NCBI GenBank assembly: GCA_964392415.1
Contig: CAYMPL010000003.1
Location: 1-55,041, forward strand
Direction: 5' to 3'
Length of the DNA: 55,041 bases
Origin: CAYJMQ01 sp964392415
Lineage (GTDB): Bacteria > Bdellovibrionota > JACOXK01 > 2-02-FULL-40-11
Both the position numbers and the translations under genes were made by a program. Under the pieces are notes generated by a model. It was not told where the DNA came from. It saw only the letters and a program-made list of their open reading frames with translations, and made no database searches. Positions 25,833-34,370 of the stretch are shown here, piece by piece. Each line of letters begins with the position of its first letter. Position 1 is the first letter of the stretch.

Positions 25833-26693
25833 CTAAGGCTTCTTTTCCACTTCGTCTTCTATCAGCGACTCATTCACCCGAATCGTTGCGTTTTTTCTAA
25901 GACTTGAGAAAAACTGATTGTAAATTGCTTCCTGTTTTTTTGCCATCGCCTGTGATTGAAGCCTGCGTTTGTCCGCATCTTTAAACTTTCGAACGCCAGT
26001 CAGTTTGATAATATGATAGCCATATTTGGTTTTCACAAGATCGCTCACGTCACCCACTTTTTTAAGATTAAACGCCGCGTCACTGAATTCTTTGACCATG
26101 CTGTCTCTGGTAAAATAGTCGAGATCGCCATTATTTTTCGCCGATGGGCCATTTGAGTAGGTTTTTACGAGTTTTCCAAAATCCTCCCCCGCTTTGGCGC
26201 GCCTCAACGCCACTTCTGCCCTCTTTTTGATTTCAGCTTCTTTTTCCGGGGATGTCCCAGATGGAACTTGAAGTAAAATGTGACTCGCGCGAATTTCTGG
26301 AGATTCGTTAAAATGTTTTTCAAGATCTTTGTCTGTCAGCTTAATTTTTTCAAATTGTGAATAGACCTCGCGTTCCAAAAGATGCTGGGAGAGAAGAATG
26401 CGAAAATCGTATTGGGCCTTTTCTTCTTTATCGATCCCCCGTTTGGTCGCCTCCCGCGCCGAAAGTTCAAGATTAATCAGATTTTCAAGAAATGTTTTTT
26501 TGGGAACACGATATTTGAAGCGATCGACATACCACTGATAACGCTTGTTAAACTCAGCGACGGTAATCCCCTCCCCATTGATCTCAGCAACCACCCATTT
26601 TTGGGAAGGTTTAGCGGGTTTCGCCTCGCCATTCGGCGCTTTTTTACACCCCTGTAGAAGCAGTATGATGACGATCCATTGTGCTATTTTCAT
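25833..26693 (-). CDS. PpiC-type peptidyl-prolyl isomerase lipoprotein
   Basis: Exported parvulin-type folding factor of the PrsA/SurA kind. The 286-residue protein starts with a lipoprotein signal (MKIAQW, hydrophobic stretch, lipobox LLQGC with Cys16). An N-terminal SurA-like helical part follows. A PpiC domain lies at about residues 125-225 (SHILLQVPSGT, GDLDYFTRDSMVKEF and KTKYGYHIIKLTG). The start is ATG 26693, because an AGGAGG site sits four bases upstream. The longer frame to 26717 lacks one. The mfd stop overlaps this start (ATGA), so it is expressed with mfd. Confidence 0.88.
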   Translation of the reverse strand: MKIAQWIVIILLLQGCKKAPNGEAKPAKPSQKWVVAEINGEGITVAEFNKRYQWYVDRFKYRVPKKTFLENLINLELSAREATKRGIDKEEKAQYDFRILLSQHLLEREVYSQFEKIKLTDKDLEKHFNESPEIRASHILLQVPSGTSPEKEAEIKKRAEVALRRAKAGEDFGKLVKTYSNGPSAKNNGDLDYFTRDSMVKEFSDAAFNLKKVGDVSDLVKTKYGYHIIKLTGVRKFKDADKRRLQSQAMAKKQEAIYNQFFSSLRKNATIRVNESLIEDEVEKKP

Positions 26694-29600
26694 GTTACCT
26701 CCTGTAATGACAGCCATTCATTTGCGAATCTTCGAACCATCGGCAAAATGTCTTTCCACTCCTGAACTTTTGCAGCCAACCGATTTCCTGAACTCATCTG
26801 ATACTGTTTTGGATTCGTTTTGACAAGTTCAATCACCCGGTTTGGATCGACCGGGGTTTGATCTGAAAAGGTCATAAACACTCTCTGAGTTCCGTAATCA
26901 ATCGCTCTGATCCCCAATTTTTTGAGATAAAACTTGATCGCCATCAGTTCAAAGAGATGATAGACGTTATCCGGAATAGGCCCAAAACGATCACGCATCT
27001 CCTCTTCTATCTCCATCAATTCTTCTTCATGTTGAATCGAAGAAAGATGGCGGTAAAACACGAGCTTCTCACTCATATCTGGAATATAATCTTCATCGAT
27101 ATAAGCATCCATCTTCAAATTCATTTCGGGTTCCATGCCTAAATCGACACTCTCTCCTTTCAACTCGCGAACCGTCTGCTCCAGGAGTTCCGTATACATT
27201 TCAAAACCGATCGCGGCGATATGTCCCGACTGATCTTTTCCCAAAATATTCCCGCCGCCGCGAATTTCCAAATCGTGGCTTGCGATCTTAAATCCAGCCC
27301 CAAGCTCCGAGGCGCCCTGAATGGCTTGAAGCCGTTTTTTGGCATCAGCGGTTATCTGATCTTCACCAGGAATAAGAAGATAGGCAAACGCCCGCTCGTG
27401 CGAGCGCCCCACCCGCCCCCGAAGCTGGTAGAGTGTTGCCAAACCAAAGGTATCGGCACGATCGATAATGATCGTATTTGCCGTCGGAATATCGATTCCG
27501 CTCCCCACGATGGTTGTGCAGACCAGAACATTAAATTTTTGGTTTAAAAAATCGTGCATGACTTTTTCGACTGCTGTCTCTCTCATCTGACCGTGCGCGA
27601 AATGGATTTTGGCTTCAGGGACAAGCTTTTGAAGATGGCGCGTCATCCCCGAAATCGTTTCAACCCGATTGTGGAGAAAAAAAACCTGCCCCCCTCTGTG
27701 GATTTCATTTAGGATCGCTTCACGAATGGTGTGATCGTCAAATTTCGAAATATACGTTCGAATCGCACGGCGATCCTGCGGGGGGGTATTGATCACACTT
27801 AAATCACGAACCCCCATGAGCGACATGTGAAGGGTGCGGGGGATCGGCGTTGCCGTCAGCGTTAAAACATCGAGTTCGGTTTTCATCTTCTTGATTCTTT
27901 CTTTATGGACCACTCCAAAGCGCTGTTCTTCATCGATGATGAGAAGGCCAAGATCCTGAAACCCAATATCCCGCGAAAGAAGGCGATGGGTGCCAATCAC
28001 AATATCCGCCCCCCCTTTTTTAATTTTTTCAACCACCCTTTTTTGCTCCGCCGCTTTGACAAAACGAGAGAGCATCACCACCTGAATGCCAAAGGGATCG
28101 AGTCTTTTCTGAAAGAGGCGATAGTGCTGATCGACGAGAAGCGTCGTCGGCGCCAGCAGCGCCACCTGTTTTTTATCAAAAACCACTTTCACCGCCGCGC
28201 GGATCGCAACCTCCGTTTTTCCGTAGCCAACATCGCCGCAGACGAGACGATCCATCGGTTTGGGCTCGCACAAATCGTGGATCACTTCTTCAATAGCCCT
28301 CATCTGATCTTGGGTTTCCTCATATGGAAACGTCGCCTCAAATTCATGAAAATAAGGATCCGGCGGGGAAAATGAATAACCGCTCGCCTGCTGTCTTGCC
28401 GCGTACAAATTCAGGAGCTCATAGGCTATCTCCTGAATCGCTTTTTTGACCCTCGATTTTGTTTTTTGCCAACCCTTTGCGCCCAGTTTATCGAGGGGAA
28501 CCGCCCCCTCTTTGCTCCCCAGATACGGCTGAATGACATTCAACCTGTGAACAGGGACATAAAGACGATCGTTGTCCGCATATTCCATCAATACATAATC
28601 GTTCTCGTGATCCGCGGTTTTAAGTCTCTTAAGCCCCTGATAAAGCCCGATGCCATGATCGGCATGAACCATCGGATCCCCTATTTTCAACTCCGCCAAA
28701 TTCGAGATAAATGGCGCTTTTTTTGAAGGACCGGCCGTCTGGCTTGGTCTTTTCTTTCGCTCGCCAAAAATTTCATCTTCCGTAATAAAGACTGTTTTTT
28801 CATCCGGATCCCGAAAGCCCGAACTCAATTCTCCTGAAACAAAAATCAGATGAAAATGCCGAAAGCCATTATTCTTTCGGATTTCATGAATCGTTTGAAG
28901 CGCGAATGATTTTTCGAGAAACATGCAGCGAATACCATACGGCTCCATCAATTCCCGAAAACGCTCATGCTGTATTTTTGTGTGCGCGGTCAAAATGACG
29001 ACATATCCTTCATCGCGCCAATTTTTGAGATGCTCGGCAAGCGGGTTTAGCATTTCAAGCGATTTGTTTTTTAATTTTCTAAAGTCGAGACGAATATCCT
29101 GATTATCTTCCATGTGAACCACTCTATTTTTCTCTTTTTCGGAAAGCAGCTCGATCGGTGAAATATGGATATATTTTTGAGGACTCAAATAAATCTCCAT
29201 CTCTTTTTTTGTGGAATAAAAATCGGAGACCGGCGCTGAGATTCTTTTATCTTTCATCGCCTCCTGAAAATCACGTTCGCATTCTTCCTCAAAAGTGGCC
29301 ATTGCATCCTCAATCTTTGTCTTATCCGAATAAACCAGATCAAAACACTCCGGGAAATAATCCAAAAGATGCGACAATTTCGAATAGAAAAAAGAAAGAT
29401 AATAGTCTACGCCTGAAAAATAGATGCGATGTTTCACATATTCCAAAATCTGATCACGATCCCCCTTTTTTACCCCCTCCTCATCCGCATGCCGTTTGAT
29501 CGCTTCCAATGCCTGTTCCATATAGGGCTCCCCATAAATAATTTCGCGGGCGGGAATCACCGCAATCTCTGGAATATCTTTTTGTAAAGACCTCTGCGTG

Positions 29601-30193
29601 GCGGGATCAAATGTCCGGATTGTCTCAATCTCATCTCCCACAAATTCAAGGCGATAGGGAACTGGAGAAAGCGGCGTAAAAAGATCGAGAATCCCCCCTT
29701 TCACACTGAACGTCCCTTTATCCTCAACCGTTTCCACCCTCTGATATCCGTTTTCAGAAAGTTCTCTAATCAACTTGTCACGATCGATCTCCCCCCCCTC
29801 TTTCAAAAAAAGGGTCCGATCGATCAGGACTTCTCTGGGAATCACGCGCTGCATCAGCGCATCGACGGTAGAAATAACCAAAAGATCCCTCTCCTGAAGG
29901 AGGTGATACAGAACTTTCAGCCGGGACATGATGATCTCTGGATGGGGAGAATAAGTATCGAAAGGATGAGACTCCCATCCCGCATAATACAGGATACGAT
30001 CTTTTAAATCCGGCAAAAAAAAGGAAAGGTCAGAAACAAGATTTTCAGCCTCCCTATGCGACTCCGCAATGAAAAGGAGGGTACTCCGCTTGAATGCCCA
30101 ATAGGACGATAAAAAAAAGGGAAGACCTCCCCCTTTGAGACCGGTGACATTCACCCCCCCCTCCACCGCTTCAAAGCGAGAGAAATCAAACAT
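26690..30193 (-). CDS. mfd: Transcription-repair coupling factor Mfd
   Basis: ATP-driven DNA translocase that removes RNA polymerase stalled at damage and recruits UvrA. At 1167 residues it has the standard layout. The UvrB-like N-terminal region (about 1-330) is followed by the polymerase-interacting domain with GDPMVHADHGIGLYQGL. The superfamily 2 motor has Walker A GDVGYGKTE, DEEQ box IIDEEQRFG, and TATPIPRTLHMSL. The helicase C-terminal part has QLRGRVGRS, and a C-terminal domain (about 1010-1167) completes it. It is complete and not truncated. It is the first gene of a two-gene unit with the PpiC lipoprotein. Confidence 0.97.
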   Translation of the reverse strand: MFDFSRFEAVEGGVNVTGLKGGGLPFFLSSYWAFKRSTLLFIAESHREAENLVSDLSFFLPDLKDRILYYAGWESHPFDTYSPHPEIIMSRLKVLYHLLQERDLLVISTVDALMQRVIPREVLIDRTLFLKEGGEIDRDKLIRELSENGYQRVETVEDKGTFSVKGGILDLFTPLSPVPYRLEFVGDEIETIRTFDPATQRSLQKDIPEIAVIPAREIIYGEPYMEQALEAIKRHADEEGVKKGDRDQILEYVKHRIYFSGVDYYLSFFYSKLSHLLDYFPECFDLVYSDKTKIEDAMATFEEECERDFQEAMKDKRISAPVSDFYSTKKEMEIYLSPQKYIHISPIELLSEKEKNRVVHMEDNQDIRLDFRKLKNKSLEMLNPLAEHLKNWRDEGYVVILTAHTKIQHERFRELMEPYGIRCMFLEKSFALQTIHEIRKNNGFRHFHLIFVSGELSSGFRDPDEKTVFITEDEIFGERKKRPSQTAGPSKKAPFISNLAELKIGDPMVHADHGIGLYQGLKRLKTADHENDYVLMEYADNDRLYVPVHRLNVIQPYLGSKEGAVPLDKLGAKGWQKTKSRVKKAIQEIAYELLNLYAARQQASGYSFSPPDPYFHEFEATFPYEETQDQMRAIEEVIHDLCEPKPMDRLVCGDVGYGKTEVAIRAAVKVVFDKKQVALLAPTTLLVDQHYRLFQKRLDPFGIQVVMLSRFVKAAEQKRVVEKIKKGGADIVIGTHRLLSRDIGFQDLGLLIIDEEQRFGVVHKERIKKMKTELDVLTLTATPIPRTLHMSLMGVRDLSVINTPPQDRRAIRTYISKFDDHTIREAILNEIHRGGQVFFLHNRVETISGMTRHLQKLVPEAKIHFAHGQMRETAVEKVMHDFLNQKFNVLVCTTIVGSGIDIPTANTIIIDRADTFGLATLYQLRGRVGRSHERAFAYLLIPGEDQITADAKKRLQAIQGASELGAGFKIASHDLEIRGGGNILGKDQSGHIAAIGFEMYTELLEQTVRELKGESVDLGMEPEMNLKMDAYIDEDYIPDMSEKLVFYRHLSSIQHEEELMEIEEEMRDRFGPIPDNVYHLFELMAIKFYLKKLGIRAIDYGTQRVFMTFSDQTPVDPNRVIELVKTNPKQYQMSSGNRLAAKVQEWKDILPMVRRFANEWLSLQEVT

Positions 30194-30240
30194 GCTTATA
30201 TGAAATTAGCATAGCAAACAGCGTTTGACGAGTCAGAAAC

Positions 30241-30272
30241 GTCATTCTGAGCGCGTTAGCGCGAAGAATCCC
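30241..30272. repeat. Interspersed palindromic repeat, copy 3
   Basis: GTCATTCTGA, a GCGCGTTAGCGC hairpin, then GAAGAATCCC. It lies between the divergent mfd gene and the exported-protein gene at 30445. Confidence 0.6.
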
Positions 30273-30444
30273 ATCGAGCTACGGTAAGGCCTCAGAACCT
30301 GTGAAAAAATTGAGAAAGTATAATTCAACCGCTCGAATTTATCGCCACCGATCCCCATTCAATGTGGTCAGGTTCTCGAAACTGCAGTCAGCATCTACTG
30401 ATGCAGGGTTTCTATCTGAACCAATACGCAAGGAGAGAGCTATC

Positions 30445-30966
30445 ATGAAGTATTTTCTATCTATCATTTTTACAGTCTTACTCTTTGCTACGAGCAATAT
30501 CGTATTTGGCTATGCGATTGATTGCAAAGGGGGGAGGGTCACGGATCTCACTGAAAATTCAGATGGTACCGCAACACTGGAAAGCGATGATAGTCAGGTT
30601 CGTTTGTTCCTCACAGAGTATGCTTTGGATGGCAGGCCATCAGCGGATGATTTCTTTCTATATAGAAAAGACGGCGAACGCGAACCGACCACTGACTCTG
30701 CCTTGCAGCAGGTAACATACCTCAGAAAAGATGATGCCAAAGCGTACGATTATGATGCATACGATCAGCTTTGGAAATTTGAGACAAAAAAAGTTTATGT
30801 TTATGAAGTTTTGCCTCAGGATCAAACTCATGTCATAAAAGTGGAATGGGTGTTGTTAAAAGGACTTTCGGGTTCAGCGGATAACCCCGTAACGATTTCC
30901 CGGGTTTATTTTAAAGGCTCAGAGACGCCTGTTCGTTATGTAAGTTGGTGCCGGAAAGTCAGATAA
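30445..30966 (+). CDS. Small exported protein of unknown function
   Basis: Not recognised. The 173-residue protein has a cleavable signal peptide (MKYFLSIIFTVLLFATSNIVFGYA). The mature domain is acidic with alternating hydrophobic residues and many Tyr and Asp, and two cysteines (one early in IDCKGG, one near the end in WCRK) that may form a disulphide. ATG 30445 is chosen, because AAGGAGAG lies nine bases upstream and the signal peptide begins there. The longer frame to 30301 is in a leader with no protein character. The 5' leader may fold: AGAACCTG at 30294-30301 pairs with CAGGTTCT at 30369-30376. Confidence 0.75.
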   Translation: MKYFLSIIFTVLLFATSNIVFGYAIDCKGGRVTDLTENSDGTATLESDDSQVRLFLTEYALDGRPSADDFFLYRKDGEREPTTDSALQQVTYLRKDDAKAYDYDAYDQLWKFETKKVYVYEVLPQDQTHVIKVEWVLLKGLSGSADNPVTISRVYFKGSETPVRYVSWCRKVR

Positions 30967-30976
30967 TCAATTTATC

Positions 30977-31006
30977 TTGACGGATAATCATCGACTGCAA
31001 TATATC
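30977..31006 (+). promoter_or_regulatory. Candidate promoter of the DsbA-like gene
   Basis: TTGACG at 30977-30982 and TATATC at 31001-31006 are separated by 18 bases. The -10 box ends six bases before ATG 31013. An extended reading of the gene that starts with TTG at 30977 would use the -35 box itself as a start codon, which is unlikely. Confidence 0.5.
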
Positions 31007-31012
31007 TCTGTC

Positions 31013-32041
31013 ATGTTAAAACAAATTCTCTTTTTAATACTTCTTTCATTTTTTACATTGCCTCTTTTTGCGCAAGCGCCGGCGGGGGAAGTCTGTGAAG
31101 AAACAGATCCCAAAAAAATCGTCGCGGAGGTCTATGGACAAAAGCTTTCGGAAGGAGAGCTCAATCGATCTCTCAGTATGGATCTTTTCCAGATGCAGAA
31201 AAATATTTATAACCTAAAAAAACGTAAAATCGACGAATGGGTTGAAAAAATCCTTCTTGAAAAAGAAGCCATGAAAAAGAAGATAACGCTTGAGCAGTTG
31301 ATGGAAAAAGAAGTCCGGAATAAAATAAGATCGATAAGCCAAAAAGATGTGGATAAATTTTATGAACAAAACAAAGAACGCCTTCCAGGGACAAAAGAGC
31401 AGCTCGCGGATAGAATTAAGAGCTTTCTTGAGAATGAGGGGAGACAAACCACCTATCGCAACTATGTGGATCGCCTAAAAAAGAGGGCACGGGTCGTCTA
31501 TTCTCTTTCCAAACCAGAACATCCCCGCGTTGAACTTTCATTAACACCGGGACCTACCCGGGGAAAAGAAAACGCAAAAGTAAAAATTGTCGAGTTCTCT
31601 GATTTTGAATGTCCGGGGTGTGCAGGGCTGGTGGCCAAACTCGATCGTGTCTTAAAAAAATACGGCAGCAAGATCAGCCTTACCTTTAAAGCCTACCCGC
31701 TCAGCTTTCACAAAAAAGCGGTTTTAGCCCATCAGGCATCCCTTTGTGCGGATGACCAGGGGAAATTCTGGCCTTATCACGACATTCTTTTTAAAAGCCA
31801 ACAGGCTTTGGAAAGAAAAGATCTGGAAGGATACGCTGAAAAACTCAAAATCGATATGACAAAGTTCAGGCAATGCCTAGACAGCGGCGAAAAATTCGCA
31901 AAGGTTCAAAAAGACATTTCAGAAGGCGATCAGGCCGGCGTCAACGCCACTCCCACCTTCTTCATCAATGGCAAAATCGTTGTCGGCGATATTCCTCAGG
32001 AACAGATTGAAGAGCTGATTAACGAGGAATTGAAGCGGTAA
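31013..32041 (+). CDS. Exported SurA-like/DsbA-like thioredoxin fusion
   Basis: Periplasmic thiol-disulphide protein. A signal peptide ends at FAQA. Residues of about 30-150 resemble the helical N-terminal chaperone part of SurA/PrsA (Lys-rich, EGELNRSLSMD, IRSISQKDVDKFYEQNKE). Residues of about 175-342 form a DsbA/thioredoxin domain with redox motif C200-P-G-C203 and the cis-Pro loop NATPTFFING. CPGC differs from the CPHC of DsbA. The combination suggests both binding of unfolded clients and disulphide work, which is inference. nuoA lies 11 bases downstream, so it probably heads the complex I operon. Confidence 0.87.
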   Translation: MLKQILFLILLSFFTLPLFAQAPAGEVCEETDPKKIVAEVYGQKLSEGELNRSLSMDLFQMQKNIYNLKKRKIDEWVEKILLEKEAMKKKITLEQLMEKEVRNKIRSISQKDVDKFYEQNKERLPGTKEQLADRIKSFLENEGRQTTYRNYVDRLKKRARVVYSLSKPEHPRVELSLTPGPTRGKENAKVKIVEFSDFECPGCAGLVAKLDRVLKKYGSKISLTFKAYPLSFHKKAVLAHQASLCADDQGKFWPYHDILFKSQQALERKDLEGYAEKLKIDMTKFRQCLDSGEKFAKVQKDISEGDQAGVNATPTFFINGKIVVGDIPQEQIEELINEELKR

Positions 32042-32052
32042 AATGTCAGCTT

Positions 32053-32445
32053 ATGTACACCCAATTTATAACCATTTTTATCTTCCTTTTAATCGGGGCG
32101 GCGATTGTGCCGGCTATTCTCCTGGTGGGAAAAATTCTTAGGCCGCATCATCCAGATGAAAAAAAATTAACGACTTATGAATGCGGAGAAGAGGCGATCG
32201 GCTCTTCATGGGTACAATTTAATTTGCGATTTTATGTGATTGCGATCCTTTTTCTAATCTTTGATGTTGAGGCGGTCATTATGTTTCCTGTCGCGGCTGT
32301 TTTCAGGCAATGGATTTTAAGTTCTCCCGCCAATGCCTGGCTTGTTTTTACCGAGGTCTCCATTTTTCTTCTGATCCTCATCGTGGGCTTTGCCTATGCC
32401 TGGCATAAAGGGGACTTTGAGTGGATTCGGGAAAGGAAAAGCTAA
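32053..32445 (+). CDS. nuoA: NADH-quinone oxidoreductase subunit A, copy 1
   Basis: Small membrane subunit of complex I at the quinone-site junction. It is 130 residues with three helices and the conserved loop TTYECGEEAIGSSWVQFNLRFY, followed by FLIFDVEAVIMFP. The Cys and acidic residues of the loop are intact. It opens the first membrane-arm cluster, 11 bases after the DsbA-like gene. nuoB, C and D, which normally follow nuoA, are absent and nuoH comes next. It is clearly diverged from copy 2 at 42028 (about half of the aligned loop residues differ). Confidence 0.94.
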   Translation: MYTQFITIFIFLLIGAAIVPAILLVGKILRPHHPDEKKLTTYECGEEAIGSSWVQFNLRFYVIAILFLIFDVEAVIMFPVAAVFRQWILSSPANAWLVFTEVSIFLLILIVGFAYAWHKGDFEWIRERKS

Positions 32446-32448
32446 GCA

Positions 32449-33561
32449 GTGTCATTTCCTGAATTTTTAAGAGAGCTTCTCGCTTTTTCCCCTCTCCTGG
32501 CCTCCATTCCCCTTTGGGTCTACAGTCTTATTGCAATCCTGGGTCTTCTTTTCCTTTTCGTCTTCCCCTTCGCTGGAATTGCTGTCTACGTTGAAAGAAA
32601 GATCGCTGGAGACATTCAGTCGCGTATCGGCCCAAACGTCGTCGGCCCCTATGGAATCCTCCAATGGATCGCAGATGCTTTAAAACTCCTGGTAAAAGAG
32701 GATATTATCCCCAAAAATGCCGACCGAAAGCTCTTTATTTTATCGCCGATGATTATCTTTATCAGCGGCGCGGCAGCTTTCGCTGTCATCCCCTTTGCTG
32801 AAAATCTGATTATTGCGGATCTCAATATCGGTATTTTCTATCTGATCGCGATTTCCTCGATGGTCACGCTTGGCATCATTATCGGCGGATGGGCATCCAA
32901 TAACAAGTGGTCGCTTTTAGGGGGGCTTCGCGCGGCGGCACAAATTGTCTCCTATGAAATTCCGGTTGCGCTCTGTATCTTAACCGCGGTACTTGTCACC
33001 GGTACCCTCGATATGACTCAAATTGTAAAAAACCAGTCTCCCTACGCGTGGAATATTTTTCATAACCCTTTTATGACGATTGCCGGTTTCGTTTACTTTA
33101 TTTCAGCGCTGGCTGAAGTAAACCGCACCCCCTTTGACATCCCGGAAGCGGAATCTGAGCTTGTTTCCGGCTACAACACGGAATATAGCGGCATGCGTTT
33201 CGCGATCTTTTTTCTCGTCGAATACGCCAACTGTTTTGTGATTTGCGCGGTGGCAACAACGCTTTTCTTCGGCGGGTGGCATCTGCCGCTGATCGACACC
33301 TCAGGGCTTTCCCCCGCATTTCGAATCCCGCTTCAAGTTGTTGTCTTTATGTCCAAAGCCTTTCTTCTCCTTCTCGTCATAATGTGGATCCGCTGGACAC
33401 TGCCACGATACAGAGTCGATCAGCTGATGAAACTCTGCTGGGAAATTCTCGTCCCCTTTGCTTTTGCGGCGCTTTTCGGAACAGCGCTTTGGATGGTTCT
33501 TTTTCAGGGGAAAGGAATTCCAGAGATGATCTGGGAGCTTCTAAAAAAGGTGGTGGAATGA
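32449..33561 (+). CDS. nuoH: NADH-quinone oxidoreductase subunit H, copy 1
   Basis: Membrane subunit of complex I that forms much of the quinone channel. It is 370 residues with about eight helices. It has YVERKIAGDIQSRIGPNVVGP near the N-terminus and the acidic quinone-site loop AEVNRTPFDIPEAESELVSGYNTEYSGMRF. A GTG start at 32449 is used, three bases after the nuoA stop. The N-terminus is about 15 residues longer than that of copy 2. It overlaps nuoJ by four bases (ATGA). nuoI, normally next, is missing. Confidence 0.95.
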   Translation: MSFPEFLRELLAFSPLLASIPLWVYSLIAILGLLFLFVFPFAGIAVYVERKIAGDIQSRIGPNVVGPYGILQWIADALKLLVKEDIIPKNADRKLFILSPMIIFISGAAAFAVIPFAENLIIADLNIGIFYLIAISSMVTLGIIIGGWASNNKWSLLGGLRAAAQIVSYEIPVALCILTAVLVTGTLDMTQIVKNQSPYAWNIFHNPFMTIAGFVYFISALAEVNRTPFDIPEAESELVSGYNTEYSGMRFAIFFLVEYANCFVICAVATTLFFGGWHLPLIDTSGLSPAFRIPLQVVVFMSKAFLLLLVIMWIRWTLPRYRVDQLMKLCWEILVPFAFAALFGTALWMVLFQGKGIPEMIWELLKKVVE

Positions 33562-34055
33562 CCTCCTACGATTTTATTTTCTACGCGTTTTCAGGGGTCA
33601 TTATCGGATCATCTGTTGTTTGCGTCTTTCATCCGAATATTCTTTATGCGGGACTTTCCCTTTTTGGAGCTTTTTTTGGAGTGGCTGGGATTTATTTGCT
33701 TCTGGGAGCCGATTTTTTGGCGGCAACACAGGTTTTGATCTATGTCGGGGGGATTCTCACATTGCTTCTTTTTGCAGTCATGCTTTCTAAAAATATTTAT
33801 GGGGTAAAATTTGAAGAAGAAAAAAAGAGAAAAATCGTCCCCACCCTTTTTTGTCTGATTCTTTTGGGTTTTCTCGTGAAGCTCATATTCTCAGCCCACT
33901 GGAATATCGTCACCCCAACTGATCCGCCAACTGCTACAACCCATCGTCTCGGAACACTCCTCTTAACCGACTATCTTTTGCCATTTGAATTGGCCTCTGT
34001 TCTTCTTTTGGCATCCCTCATAGGGGCGATCGTTTTGGCGAGGAGTAAAAGTTAG
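33558..34055 (+). CDS. nuoJ: NADH-quinone oxidoreductase subunit J, copy 1
   Basis: Membrane subunit of complex I involved in the proton-transfer path. It is 165 residues with five helices. The conserved block is LLLGADFLAATQVLIYVGGILTLLLFAVML, including the family Tyr/Gly-rich helix with a pi-bulge. A longer frame starts at 33243, but ATG 33558 follows GGTGG and overlaps the nuoH stop (ATGA), as in copy 2. The spacer to nuoK is three bases. Confidence 0.92.
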   Translation: MTSYDFIFYAFSGVIIGSSVVCVFHPNILYAGLSLFGAFFGVAGIYLLLGADFLAATQVLIYVGGILTLLLFAVMLSKNIYGVKFEEEKKRKIVPTLFCLILLGFLVKLIFSAHWNIVTPTDPPTATTHRLGTLLLTDYLLPFELASVLLLASLIGAIVLARSKS

Positions 34056-34058
34056 CAG

Positions 34059-34370
34059 ATGTTACACGTTGAATTAAAGCATTACCTCGTTCTCTCATCC
34101 ATTCTTTTTGTGCTTGGAATTCTCTCGATTATTTCAAGAAAAAACTCGATTGGGGTTTTGATGGGGATAGAACTTGTGCTGATCTCCGCAAGTATTAATT
34201 TTGTCGCATTCTCAAAATATATCGCGATGGATCTCTCAGGGCAGGTTTTTGCCCTCTTTCTTTTCATTATTTCGGTTTCAGAAGCGATCGTCGCTCTCGC
34301 CATTGTGCTCCGGATTTATCAAAACAGGGCATCTGTAGATATGGATGATGTCGGAGATCTTAAATGTTAA
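34059..34370 (+). CDS. nuoK: NADH-quinone oxidoreductase subunit K, copy 1
   Basis: Three-helix complex I subunit carrying two membrane glutamates needed for proton pumping. It is 103 residues. Both glutamates are visible: in MGIELVLISASINF (helix 2) and in SVSEAIVALAIVLRIY (helix 3). It overlaps nuoL by seven bases. Confidence 0.94.
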   Translation: MLHVELKHYLVLSSILFVLGILSIISRKNSIGVLMGIELVLISASINFVAFSKYIAMDLSGQVFALFLFIISVSEAIVALAIVLRIYQNRASVDMDDVGDLKC

